Assembly: GCA_025450975.1 (NCBI GenBank)
Contig: JANWLI010000168.1
Location: 1 to 5,848, forward strand
From: Candidatus Kapaibacterium sp.
GTDB lineage: Bacteria; Bacteroidota; Ignavibacteria; Palsa-1295
Reading direction: 5' to 3'
Length of the DNA stretch: 5,848 bases
Shown: piece by piece, positions 1 through 5,848 of the stretch
Layout: every line of letters begins with the position of its first letter
Numbering within the stretch: position 1 is the stretch's first letter
Program-made: the position numbers and the translations under genes
Notes under the pieces: model-generated
The model's database searches: none
Told to the model about the DNA's origin: nothing
What the model saw: only the letters and a program-made list of their open reading frames with translations

Positions 1-296
1 AGCTTCAGAAGATGGGAGCCGAGATCGAGCTTTATACTTCCTGCCTCGGCGGCGGCGAATGCCGCTTTACGACGCTCGAGCATCCGCACTCAGCCGTCAT
101 CTTCGGCCCGACAAAACTCCGCGGCGCCGATATCAATATTCCCGACCTTCGCGCCGGCTTCGTCTATATGATCGCAGCCGCTATTGCCGATGGCACGAGT
201 GTCGTCACCGGTATCCACCATGTCGAGCGGGGATACGAGAAGATCGAGGATAAGCTAAAAGGCCTCGGCGTCAAGATCGAGCGCATTACGGTCTAG
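1..296 (+). CDS. murA: UDP-N-acetylglucosamine 1-carboxyvinyltransferase (MurA), C-terminal fragment
   Basis: This is the 3' end of a gene that begins upstream of the window. The reading frame is already open at position 3 (Leu-Gln-Lys before the first Met at 12), so that Met is internal. MurA transfers enolpyruvate from PEP to UDP-GlcNAc, the first committed cytoplasmic step of peptidoglycan synthesis, and is the fosfomycin target. The last ~98 residues carry the family's C-terminal signatures: a HSAVIFGPTKLRGA-like stretch, the DLRAG motif (codons 144-158, matching Asp369-Leu370-Arg371 of the E. coli enzyme), and HHVERGYEKIEDKL. The Arg at 228-230 corresponds to the conserved Arg397 in the RGYE motif. 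The ending LGVKIER is where the family normally stops, so the C-terminus is complete. The active-site Cys loop lies outside the window and cannot be judged. prfB starts 58 nt downstream. Confidence 0.95.
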   Translation, partial: LQKMGAEIELYTSCLGGGECRFTTLEHPHSAVIFGPTKLRGADINIPDLRAGFVYMIAAAIADGTSVVTGIHHVERGYEKIEDKLKGLGVKIERITV

Positions 297-308
297 CGCA
301 CTTTCCCA

Positions 309-329
309 CCGGTTTTGAGACAAAACCGG
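309..329 (+). terminator. Perfect 9-bp hairpin between murA and prfB (possible terminator or leader structure)
   Basis: Positions 309-317 (CCGGTTTTG) are exactly complementary to 321-329 (CAAAACCGG) around an AGA loop. The hairpin starts 12 nt after the murA stop and ends 25 nt before the prfB start. The position suits a terminator or mRNA end for murA. However, no T-run follows the 3' arm, so a canonical intrinsic terminator is not supported. It may instead be a processing or attenuation element in the prfB leader. The symmetry is seen directly; the function is inferred. Confidence 0.4.
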
Positions 330-354
330 CTCTGCATTGGTTTATCTAGGTCGA

Positions 355-1507
355 ATGACCGAATTGACTTCCATCTCTCTTGCCGATTTGCGGGCACGTC
401 TCGCAGAGCTCGGCGACTCTCTTTGACCTCAATCGTAAACGGGCTCGTATTACTACCTTAGAAGAGCAGTCCTACTCCTCTGATTTTTGGAACGACCAGA
501 TGCGCGCGCAGCAAGTGATGCGCGAGGTCACACGCCTGAAAAAAGAGCGTGACGATTTCGCCTCGCTCGAATTGCGCGTCAACGACGCCCAAGGCCTTGT
601 CGAACTCGCAGAGATCGACGAGTCCCTTGCAGAGCAGGTTAACACCGAGGTCGAGGCCATCGAAGCCGAACTCTCGGCGCAGGAAATTGCCATCATGCTT
701 TCCGGTGCCGACGATTCACGCGACGCTATCCTCGTAATCAACGCAGGCTCCGGCGGTACCGAAGCGCAGGACTGGGCAGAAATGCTCCAACGAATGTATA
801 CTCGCTGGGGAGAACGTAGTGGCTACAAGGTAGCCATGATGGACGAGCTGCAGGGCGATACGGCCGGCATCAAGTCGGCAACGCTGGAGATCAAAGGCGA
901 GAATGCTTACGGCTACCTCAAAGCCGAAAACGGTGTGCACCGCCTTGTTCGTATCTCTCCGTTCGATTCGAATGCGCGTCGCCACACAAGCTTCGCCAGC
1001 GTTTATGCCTATCCGCTCATGGAAGAGGAGAACACGGAGATCATACTCAATCCCGCTCTTTTGCAGCGCGACACCTACCGTGCAGGCGGCAAAGGCGGAC
1101 AGAACGTTAACAAAGTTGAAACTGCCGTACGACTTACCTATAAGTATAAGGATACGAACGGCAAAGAACATATCGTCGTCGCAGCATGTCAGGAAGAACG
1201 CTCACAGTTGCAGAATGGCGAGCGTGCGATGAAGATGCTTAAGAGCCGCATCGCAGCCGTCGAGCGCGAGAATAACGAAGCGCGTGTCGCAGCCATCGAA
1301 GGCTCGAAGAAGCTCATCTCGTGGGGCTCGCAGATACGGTCTTACGTTTTTCAGCCATACACACTTGTCAAGGATCATCGTACAAAGTATTCGAAGACCG
1401 ATGTGCAAGCTGTGATGGATGGCGACATTACCGAATTCATGAAAGCATATTTACTCTTCGAAGGCGGAAAACTCAAAGTCGTCGAAGAGGAGGAGGACGA
1501 ACTCTAA
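355..1507 (+). CDS. prfB: Peptide chain release factor 2 (RF2), expressed through a programmed +1 frameshift
   Basis: RF2 recognises UGA and UAA stop codons in the ribosomal A site and triggers peptidyl-tRNA hydrolysis. The reading starts at ATG 355 (a weak AGG lies 4 nt upstream), runs 23 codons to CTT 421-423 and meets TGA at 424-426. It resumes in the +1 frame at GAC 425, giving a 383-aa product (E. coli RF2 is 365 aa). The junction reads LAELGDSL-DLNRKRARITTLEE, matching the family's N-terminal helical region. Key motifs are intact: the SPF stop-codon-reading tripeptide at residues ~201-203 (nt 956-964) and the catalytic GGQ at ~247-249 (nt 1094-1102). The position equivalent to the atypical Thr246 of E. 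coli K-12 is Ala. Compared with E. coli there are about seven extra residues after the GGQ domain start (KYKDTNGKEH region) and an acidic tail ending VVEEEEDEL. Its codons for that tail also supply the ribosome binding site of the next gene, whose ATG overlaps the stop by one base. Autoregulation by RF2 level is expected from the family mechanism. Confidence 0.96.
421..427 (+). promoter_or_regulatory. RF2 programmed +1 ribosomal frameshift site (CTT TGA C)
   Basis: The heptamer CTTTGAC places a slippery Leu CUU codon in the P site directly before an in-frame UGA with the poor-termination context UGAC. Re-pairing of the Leu tRNA on UUU skips one base, and GAC is read next. The sequence is identical to the E. 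coli prfB site. When RF2 is scarce, termination at this UGA is slow and frameshifting produces full-length RF2, giving negative feedback. In E. coli an AGGGGG element 3 nt upstream stimulates the shift. Here the corresponding bases (positions 409-420, CTCGGCGACTCT) contain no such purine run. Confidence 0.93.
1491..1496 (+). promoter_or_regulatory. Strong Shine-Dalgarno for the pterin dehydratase gene, inside the end of prfB
   Basis: AGGAGG, preceded by more purines from 1486, ends 10 nt before the ATG at 1507. It lies within the codons for the acidic RF2 tail, so the same bases encode Glu residues and recruit ribosomes. This supports the 1507 start and coupled translation. Confidence 0.75.
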
Positions 1508-1788
1508 TGGCTCAGTTACTGGAAGTACAGGAAATCAGTTCACATCTCAGTGAAGGCTGGCACTACGATGCGAACACGAAGATGATCATCAAGGAATTCC
1601 TGCTGCCCGATTTTGCCGGTGCAGTAGCGTTCATTACAGAGATCGAGCCCCTTGCACAAACGGCCGACCATCATCCCGACATCCTCTTGCACGGCTACCG
1701 TAAGGTCAGAGTAATGCTCACGACCCATTCGGCCGGAGGAATAACCACCAATGATATTAACCTTGCAAAAGCGATCGATGCACTATAA
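1507..1788 (+). CDS. Pterin-4a-carbinolamine dehydratase (4a-hydroxytetrahydrobiopterin dehydratase, PCD/DCoH family)
   Basis: A 93-aa cytoplasmic protein, full length for the family. PCD dehydrates 4a-hydroxytetrahydropterin to quinonoid dihydropterin, recycling the cofactor used by aromatic amino acid hydroxylases. Visible signatures are the catalytic HHPD at residues 55-58, the following GYRKVRVMLTTH segment with the third conserved His at residue 74, and AGGIT-x2-DINLAKAID near the end. The HHP-to-THS spacing is one residue longer than in animal DCoH, a form I recall as common in bacteria. The frame is open further upstream inside prfB. ATG 1507 is chosen because it overlaps the prfB stop (TAATG), follows a strong AGGAGG, and gives the normal family N-terminus (LLEVQEISSHLSEGWHYD). 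No phenylalanine hydroxylase gene is in the window, so its partner is unknown. phhB is the usual symbol only where it is linked to that pathway. Confidence 0.93.
   Translation: MAQLLEVQEISSHLSEGWHYDANTKMIIKEFLLPDFAGAVAFITEIEPLAQTADHHPDILLHGYRKVRVMLTTHSAGGITTNDINLAKAIDAL
1735..1740 (+). promoter_or_regulatory. Putative Shine-Dalgarno for the Xaa-Pro aminopeptidase gene
   Basis: GGAGGA ends 10 nt before ATG 1751, the same spacing as the upstream gene's site. It also encodes the conserved Gly-Gly of the dehydratase's AGGIT motif, so the match may be incidental. If real, it favours the 1751 start over ATG 1778. Confidence 0.45.
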
Positions 1789-3244
1789 ACTCCTTTATCT
1801 TTTCCTGGTTGCGATAATCTTCACTACACCTGCCTCTGCGCAGACGCCTGACCGCGACATCCTCGCAAAGTATAAGATCTACGACGAAGATCGTCTGCCC
1901 GCGAGTTTCCACCGCTCGCGTCGCGACAGCATTCGCGCCTTACTTACCGACGAAACGGTCGCTCTCTTCATCGCAGCCCCGGTGAAGAACCGCGCGAACG
2001 ATGTCGATTACGAATATCATCAGGACCCGAACTTCTACTACCTGACCGGCCACATCCAGCCAGAGGCCGCACTGCTGGTTACAACGAAGGGCGATATCTT
2101 TTTTACCGCTGCAAAAGACCCTTCGAGAGAGCAGTGGACAGGAGTCAGGCTCGGCACCGAAGGCGCGAAAGAGCTGCTTGGCTTCCGCGAAGCGCATCCG
2201 ATCTCCGAACTCAGTGAGATGCTCGGCGAGCATCTCCGAAAGGCATCGATCTTTTACTATGATCCGCCAACGGTAAAGAAGCATCATGATATTGCGCTCG
2301 ACTCCGTGTTCTCGATCTGGGATCAAACGGTCTCTGCTATCAAAGCCGAGTATCCGAAGGTCGAGCTCAAATCGCTGCGCTCACGCCTGGCCGAACTTCG
2401 TATGCGTAAGACGCCCGAAGAAATGAAGCTGCTTCGCATGGCGATCACGATCTCCAACACAGCCCACAACGAGATCCTCAAACAGGTACGTCCGGGTTGG
2501 ACAGAGTATCAGATCCAGGCGCTCGGAGAATATGTCTTTAAGAAGAATGGCTGCGAGTATACCGGCTATCCATGTATTGTTGGCACAGGCAATAATGGGG
2601 CGGTGCTCCACTATATAACGAATCGCGCACAAACGGTCAGTGGCGATATGATCGTCATGGATATTGGAGGAGAATATCACGGCTATACAGCCGACGTAAC
2701 CCGGAGCTTTCCGGTTAATGGCAAGTTCACCGATGCTCAGCGCACGATCTACAACCTTGTGTTGGCCTCGCAAGACTCCGGTATTGCAAACTGCCGCTCC
2801 GGCAAAGGATTTCGCGATCCACATTTTGCAGCATTACGTGTGATCCAAAAAGGCCTCCTCAAGCTTGGCATCATTACCGACACGAGCGACTACCGCAAGT
2901 ACTTCATGCATGGTACGTCCCACTACCTCGGACTCGATGTTCACGACCCGGGTACGTTCGGCCCGCTGGAGCCAAATGTCGTACTCACGGTAGAGCCCGG
3001 CGTCTACATCCCGGAAGGAAGTCCGTGCGATAAAAAATGGTGGGGCATTTCGTGCCGCATCGAAGATGATATCCTTGTTACCACCGGAGACCCGGAGAAT
3101 TTGTCGATCGCAAGCCCGCGCACTGCAGACGATGTTGAGCGGATGATGTCTGGGCAGCATCCGAATAGCATTGGAAGCGACGGTTCGTCCCAGGACGCCT
3201 TTGGTAGGAGTTCGCAAAAGTCTGTTGACCCAATAAAGAGATAA
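1751..3244 (+). CDS. Secreted Xaa-Pro aminopeptidase (PepP-type, peptidase family M24B)
   Basis: A 497-aa metallopeptidase expected to remove an N-terminal residue preceding proline. An apparent Sec signal peptide comes first: a Lys/Arg-containing n-region, a hydrophobic core (LLYLFLVAIIFTT, ~14-26) and a PASA-Q cleavage site near residue 30. It is therefore probably periplasmic or exported, unlike cytosolic E. coli PepP. The aminopeptidase P N-terminal domain spans ~50-185 (DYEYHQDPNFYYLTG). The pita-bread catalytic domain spans ~220-460. All five dimetal ligands are visible: Asp304 and Asp315 (MDIGGEYHGYTADVTRSFPVNGKF), His391 (SHYLGLDVHD), Glu415 (LTVEPGVYIPE) and Glu438 (CRIEDD). The PepP His243 and His361 equivalents are His287 and His398. 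The last ~30 residues are a Ser/Gly/Gln-rich tail beyond the domain; it does not look like a type IX secretion CTD. Translation may instead start at ATG 1778 (488 aa), which still gives a signal peptide. The gene overlaps the dehydratase gene by 38 or 11 nt. Confidence 0.93.
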   Translation: MILTLQKRSMHYKLLYLFLVAIIFTTPASAQTPDRDILAKYKIYDEDRLPASFHRSRRDSIRALLTDETVALFIAAPVKNRANDVDYEYHQDPNFYYLTGHIQPEAALLVTTKGDIFFTAAKDPSREQWTGVRLGTEGAKELLGFREAHPISELSEMLGEHLRKASIFYYDPPTVKKHHDIALDSVFSIWDQTVSAIKAEYPKVELKSLRSRLAELRMRKTPEEMKLLRMAITISNTAHNEILKQVRPGWTEYQIQALGEYVFKKNGCEYTGYPCIVGTGNNGAVLHYITNRAQTVSGDMIVMDIGGEYHGYTADVTRSFPVNGKFTDAQRTIYNLVLASQDSGIANCRSGKGFRDPHFAALRVIQKGLLKLGIITDTSDYRKYFMHGTSHYLGLDVHDPGTFGPLEPNVVLTVEPGVYIPEGSPCDKKWWGISCRIEDDILVTTGDPENLSIASPRTADDVERMMSGQHPNSIGSDGSSQDAFGRSSQKSVDPIKR

Positions 3245-4660
3245 ATGCGCCCCATAGCAATCTGTCTTCTCCTCTCCAGTCTGGTTTCTTCACTCTACGC
3301 CCAGGAGGGCTACGAACACTTTTCCGTCCCGGCACATGGTGCCGGCCGCACGTACGTCGTCACCTCGCGTGGCCTCGATGCGATCGGTCTCAATCCCGCG
3401 CTCCTTGCACTGCCCGCTGGAAAACGGTTTGAGATCAGAGCGCTGACATCCTTTGGCTTTGATGCCGGCGAAAGCTTTAGCGATGCCGATATCCTTGCCG
3501 ACGTCTTCAACATTAAAAGCTTTATCTCCCTTGATAAAAATAAAGAAGTCGACCTGCTGCGCGACGAAAAGCTTTCCGGCCGCGGCGATGCTGCCGTTTT
3601 CGAAATTGCCGACGATGCAGGTCTGGTCGGCGCATTTTCATTTACCTGGACTTCCCACGCGGCAATGCGGACAGACATTCCGGAGAGTTTCCTTGAATTC
3701 TTCCGCTACGCTGAATCCCAGATCATTCAAAACTCCGGCAACATTCGCGATCTCGATCTTCAGGCGCTCTGGCATAATGAGTATACGTTGACCTATGCAC
3801 GAACCCTGTGGGAAACCGGCGACTCCACTGCCTTTCTGCAGAACCTGCGAGCAGGTGTCTCACTGAAGTATGCCTCCGGCATTGGTATCCTCAAACTTGA
3901 AGACGGCAATTTCTTTTCCTGGGATCATCCGGGGGCTGGTGGCCAGACACGCATTAATGCTAACTATCAGGTTTTTAGTGCTCACACGGACGACTTCGAT
4001 CCGAAAAATGCACCGAACAGATTCAGTTTTGATTTTCTCACAGCCGAATCGGCAGGATCCGGCCTGGGAGCAGATATCGGCATTTCGCTTGGGCTCTTCA
4101 GCTCTGCAAGCGGCAGGCCGGCATTAAATATTGGTACGTCTGTCTGCGGCATTGGATCGATCACCTGGGAAAGCAATGCCCGCGAACGGCTGGCCGATAA
4201 TCTCGAACGGACTTTCCAGCACCAGGCTGCATTCGACGAACTGGTGGATTCACTGAGCGCCTTCGAAGGAAAGCTTACCCGGATCCCGGACTTTAATCAG
4301 CCGCTGCCGACCACGTTTCGCTTCGGCGCCGCCCTCGACCTCGACGCACTCGGTTCGAAGATCCTTGGCTTTGCGCCCCAGCTTGCTATGGAATTTGCGC
4401 AAGGCCTTACCGATATTGTAGGCAGTATGCCAAAGCCACGATTCGGCCTCGGCATTGCTATGCAGAAACAGTTTTCCGCAATCGATCTCCGTCTTTCCGG
4501 CGGATTTGCCACCGATCACCGCTCTAGCGACATTACCCTCGGCGGCGGCATTACCCTCTTTAATTGCGTGATGTTCGATATCGCAACGGCGCACCTACTT
4601 GAGCTCTTCTCTGAAAAGCCGCGGCTTGATGTCGCCGCAAGCTTGAAAGTATTGTTGTAA
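3245..4660 (+). CDS. Predicted outer-membrane beta-barrel protein (PorV/DUF5723-like), function unknown
   Basis: A 471-aa protein of unassigned function. Residues 1-19 form a signal peptide with an Arg, a hydrophobic stretch and a probable cut after SLYA before Gln20. The mature start contains GLDAIGLNPALLALPAG; an NPA motif after a short N-terminal segment is typical of PorV/UPF0164/DUF5723-type and FadL-like barrels in the Bacteroidota/Chlorobi group. The remainder alternates amphipathic beta-like stretches with Gly/Ser/Asp turns, such as LRAGVSLKYASGIGILKL, GLGADIGISLGLFSS, TFRFGAALDLDAL, PRFGLGIAMQKQFSAIDLRLSGGFATD and DITLGGGITLF. It closes with LDVAASLKVLL, as expected for a last strand, although the terminal residue is Leu rather than Phe. 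A mid-protein segment (~315-350) looks helical. The ATG directly follows the peptidase stop, with a weak AAAGAG before it, implying translational coupling. The barrel fold is inferred from pattern; a transport or secretion role is not established. Confidence 0.72.
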   Translation: MRPIAICLLLSSLVSSLYAQEGYEHFSVPAHGAGRTYVVTSRGLDAIGLNPALLALPAGKRFEIRALTSFGFDAGESFSDADILADVFNIKSFISLDKNKEVDLLRDEKLSGRGDAAVFEIADDAGLVGAFSFTWTSHAAMRTDIPESFLEFFRYAESQIIQNSGNIRDLDLQALWHNEYTLTYARTLWETGDSTAFLQNLRAGVSLKYASGIGILKLEDGNFFSWDHPGAGGQTRINANYQVFSAHTDDFDPKNAPNRFSFDFLTAESAGSGLGADIGISLGLFSSASGRPALNIGTSVCGIGSITWESNARERLADNLERTFQHQAAFDELVDSLSAFEGKLTRIPDFNQPLPTTFRFGAALDLDALGSKILGFAPQLAMEFAQGLTDIVGSMPKPRFGLGIAMQKQFSAIDLRLSGGFATDHRSSDITLGGGITLFNCVMFDIATAHLLELFSEKPRLDVAASLKVLL

Positions 4661-4679
4661 ACTTTTATTCTCTCCGCAC

Positions 4680-5848
4680 TTGACTCGAGGGATACTGCTA
4701 CTGATCGTTTTCGGCATCATTGCCGCATTCATTGGCACCCAGATCATTACTTCGGATCCGTTCGGTTACGATGAATCCGATTACGTCTATGCCGCGAGAA
4801 AAGGCTTTGTCAGTAACTATAATGACGAAGGCGCTATTCCCATCCAGTCCTTCATTGAAAAAGGGAGTGACCTGGGCACGGACAAGACGAAGCGATCCAA
4901 CCTCTCAGAGTTCATTCGTTCACAGGACGACATCACATTCTATCGCCATTACCATGGTCCGCTCTACTTCTACTGGATAGCTTCAGGAATAGCGTTGGCG
5001 GGCAATGACGAAGCTCCGATCCGGTGGTCGTCGTGGGGCCTTGTGCTGATCTGTCTGGCTGTTCTCTACTTCGGATACAAAAGCGTATTCCAACCTGCGA
5101 CCGACTGGGGAGCCATCCTGATGCTTGCAATGGTGGCGGCAGGGACTTCCTATATTTACACGGTAACGCAGATCACACCGCACGGCATGTTTGCGGTCAC
5201 TGCCGTCCTATTCTTATTTACGTTTTCCAAATTTATTTCTGCTCCGACACTAAAGAGGCTTTACCTCAGCACAGCAACCCTTGCCCTCGCGTTTCTCTCC
5301 ATTGAATATGCTGCCCTTTTGTGTCTGACTGGCCTCATTATGGTTGGCCTCTATCGAAAGAGGCTAGCCGACTCACTCAAGATGAGTATTTGGCATGTGC
5401 TGCTGCGGCTTGCAGGGGGTTGGCTCCTCACCATCGCCATTCTCTGGCTCGGTGGCATCATAAAGCTGACCCTCATAAAGAACTACGTTTTCTTCACCTA
5501 CTTTACGATCGTCCGCGGTTCGGAATTCGGCACCGGCAGTTTTATCGACGTCTGGGCAAACCGGTTTCTTGACTCGCCGGTCGAATACAGTTTAATAATC
5601 GCTTCGCTTGTCTATGCAGTAGTGAAGTATCGGAAGAACAACATTTATCAGCCGATCCTGCTCTACACCTTTCTTGTGCTCGCAACTTCGCTGCGAAATA
5701 CCTCCATCTCCCCGACCTACATCTCGTCATTTATGGTCGTCGCCTCCATCGCCGTCGCCTGGTGCATTGATGAAGTACGTACGCACATCCGGCCATCTGT
5801 TTTTACCCCACTTGCGATCTGCCTGCTACTTGCGCTTGGAGCATCGTA
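4680..5848 (+). CDS. Polytopic GT-C glycosyltransferase (GT39/ArnT-like), 3'-truncated by the window end
   Basis: An open frame of 389 codons runs from TTG 4680 to the window edge without a stop. The frame opens just after a TGA at 4644-4646, and TTG 4680 is the only ATG/GTG/TTG codon ahead of the first membrane helix, so it is the probable start despite lacking a Shine-Dalgarno. Residues ~5-23 (ILLLIVFGIIAAFIGTQII) form the first transmembrane helix. It is followed by GYDESDYVYAARKG with an Asp31-Glu32 pair, the metal- or donor-binding signature in the first periplasmic loop of GT39/GT83-type lipid-linked sugar transferases. HYHGPLYFYW (~90-99) resembles their HxPL motif. About nine further hydrophobic helices follow. 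Such enzymes move a sugar from a polyprenyl-phosphate donor to a protein or lipid on the periplasmic side; acceptor and sugar cannot be read here. The typical soluble C-terminal part would lie beyond the window. It sits 19 nt after the barrel gene, likely in the same operon. Confidence 0.78.
   Translation, partial: MTRGILLLIVFGIIAAFIGTQIITSDPFGYDESDYVYAARKGFVSNYNDEGAIPIQSFIEKGSDLGTDKTKRSNLSEFIRSQDDITFYRHYHGPLYFYWIASGIALAGNDEAPIRWSSWGLVLICLAVLYFGYKSVFQPATDWGAILMLAMVAAGTSYIYTVTQITPHGMFAVTAVLFLFTFSKFISAPTLKRLYLSTATLALAFLSIEYAALLCLTGLIMVGLYRKRLADSLKMSIWHVLLRLAGGWLLTIAILWLGGIIKLTLIKNYVFFTYFTIVRGSEFGTGSFIDVWANRFLDSPVEYSLIIASLVYAVVKYRKNNIYQPILLYTFLVLATSLRNTSISPTYISSFMVVASIAVAWCIDEVRTHIRPSVFTPLAICLLLALGAS

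Noticed and set aside
401..420. Small hairpins (TCGC/GCGA or AGAG/CTCT) just before the frameshift site as stimulators
   Set aside because: The stems are only 4 bp with 8-nt loops and mutually exclusive; they are expected by chance, and a structure upstream of the site would be unusual for +1 shifting.
380..430. TTG 380 as the start of prfB, giving a 375-aa single-frame protein
   Set aside because: The resulting first 15 residues do not resemble RF2. The alternative frame from ATG 355 does, and it reaches the canonical CTT-TGA-C recoding site.
716..1171. Minus-strand open frame of 151 codons opposite prfB
   Set aside because: It lies wholly within a well-supported gene, has no recognisable motif and looks like a codon-bias shadow.
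1321..1506. N-terminal extension of the pterin dehydratase inside prfB
   Set aside because: This part is read out of frame within RF2 and is unlike the family. ATG 1507 has a strong SD and gives the normal length.
1940..3217. Three minus-strand open frames opposite the aminopeptidase
   Set aside because: They mirror a gene with intact catalytic residues and have Cys/Arg/His-rich compositions typical of antisense shadows.
4720..5572. Short + strand frames at 4720-4980, 5024-5305 and 5321-5572
   Set aside because: They are out of frame with the continuous multi-helix glycosyltransferase and have Ser/Arg/His-rich, non-family sequences.
1..5848. CRISPR array, tRNA/rRNA, insertion sequence, toxin-antitoxin, defence system or other novel system
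   Set aside because: I saw no repeated spacers, RNA gene cores, terminal repeats, transposase motifs or defence domains. Coding covers nearly the whole window with housekeeping and envelope genes.

Overview
The window looks like ordinary chromosomal sequence from a Gram-negative bacterium at roughly mid-50s % GC (estimated by eye). The secreted peptidase and the outer-membrane barrel imply an outer membrane. The style of the barrel protein (an early NPA motif, as in PorV/DUF5723-like proteins) and the insertion-bearing, acid-tailed RF2 suggest the Bacteroidota/Chlorobi group (Chlorobi, Ignavibacteria or Kapabacteria-like). That placement is an inference from family resemblance and is not firm.

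Layout: every gene is on the + strand. Positions 1-296 hold the 3' end of murA (peptidoglycan precursor synthesis). A 58-nt gap with a perfect 9-bp hairpin follows. Positions 355-1507 encode peptide chain release factor 2 (prfB) in two frames: 23 sense codons, an in-frame UGA within CUU-UGA-C, then 360 codons in the +1 frame. This is the classic autoregulatory RF2 frameshift. prfB overlaps by one base with a 93-aa pterin-4a-carbinolamine dehydratase (1507-1788). That gene in turn overlaps a signal-peptide-bearing PepP-type Xaa-Pro aminopeptidase (1751-3244) with all five metal ligands intact. The next start codon, at 3245, directly abuts the aminopeptidase stop and opens a 471-aa predicted outer-membrane beta-barrel protein (3245-4660). 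After 19 nt, a polytopic GT-C/GT39-like glycosyltransferase begins at a probable TTG (4680) and runs off the window end.

From prfB onward the spacing (overlaps, 0 nt and 19 nt) implies one co-transcribed unit. Its members do not form an obvious pathway: translation termination, pterin recycling, extracytoplasmic peptide trimming, an envelope barrel and envelope glycosylation. The last three share an envelope or periplasm theme. I see no mobile element, RNA gene, CRISPR array or defence-like system. The most notable signal is the recoding site in prfB, which lacks an obvious Shine-Dalgarno-like stimulator and which a simple ORF caller would mis-start.
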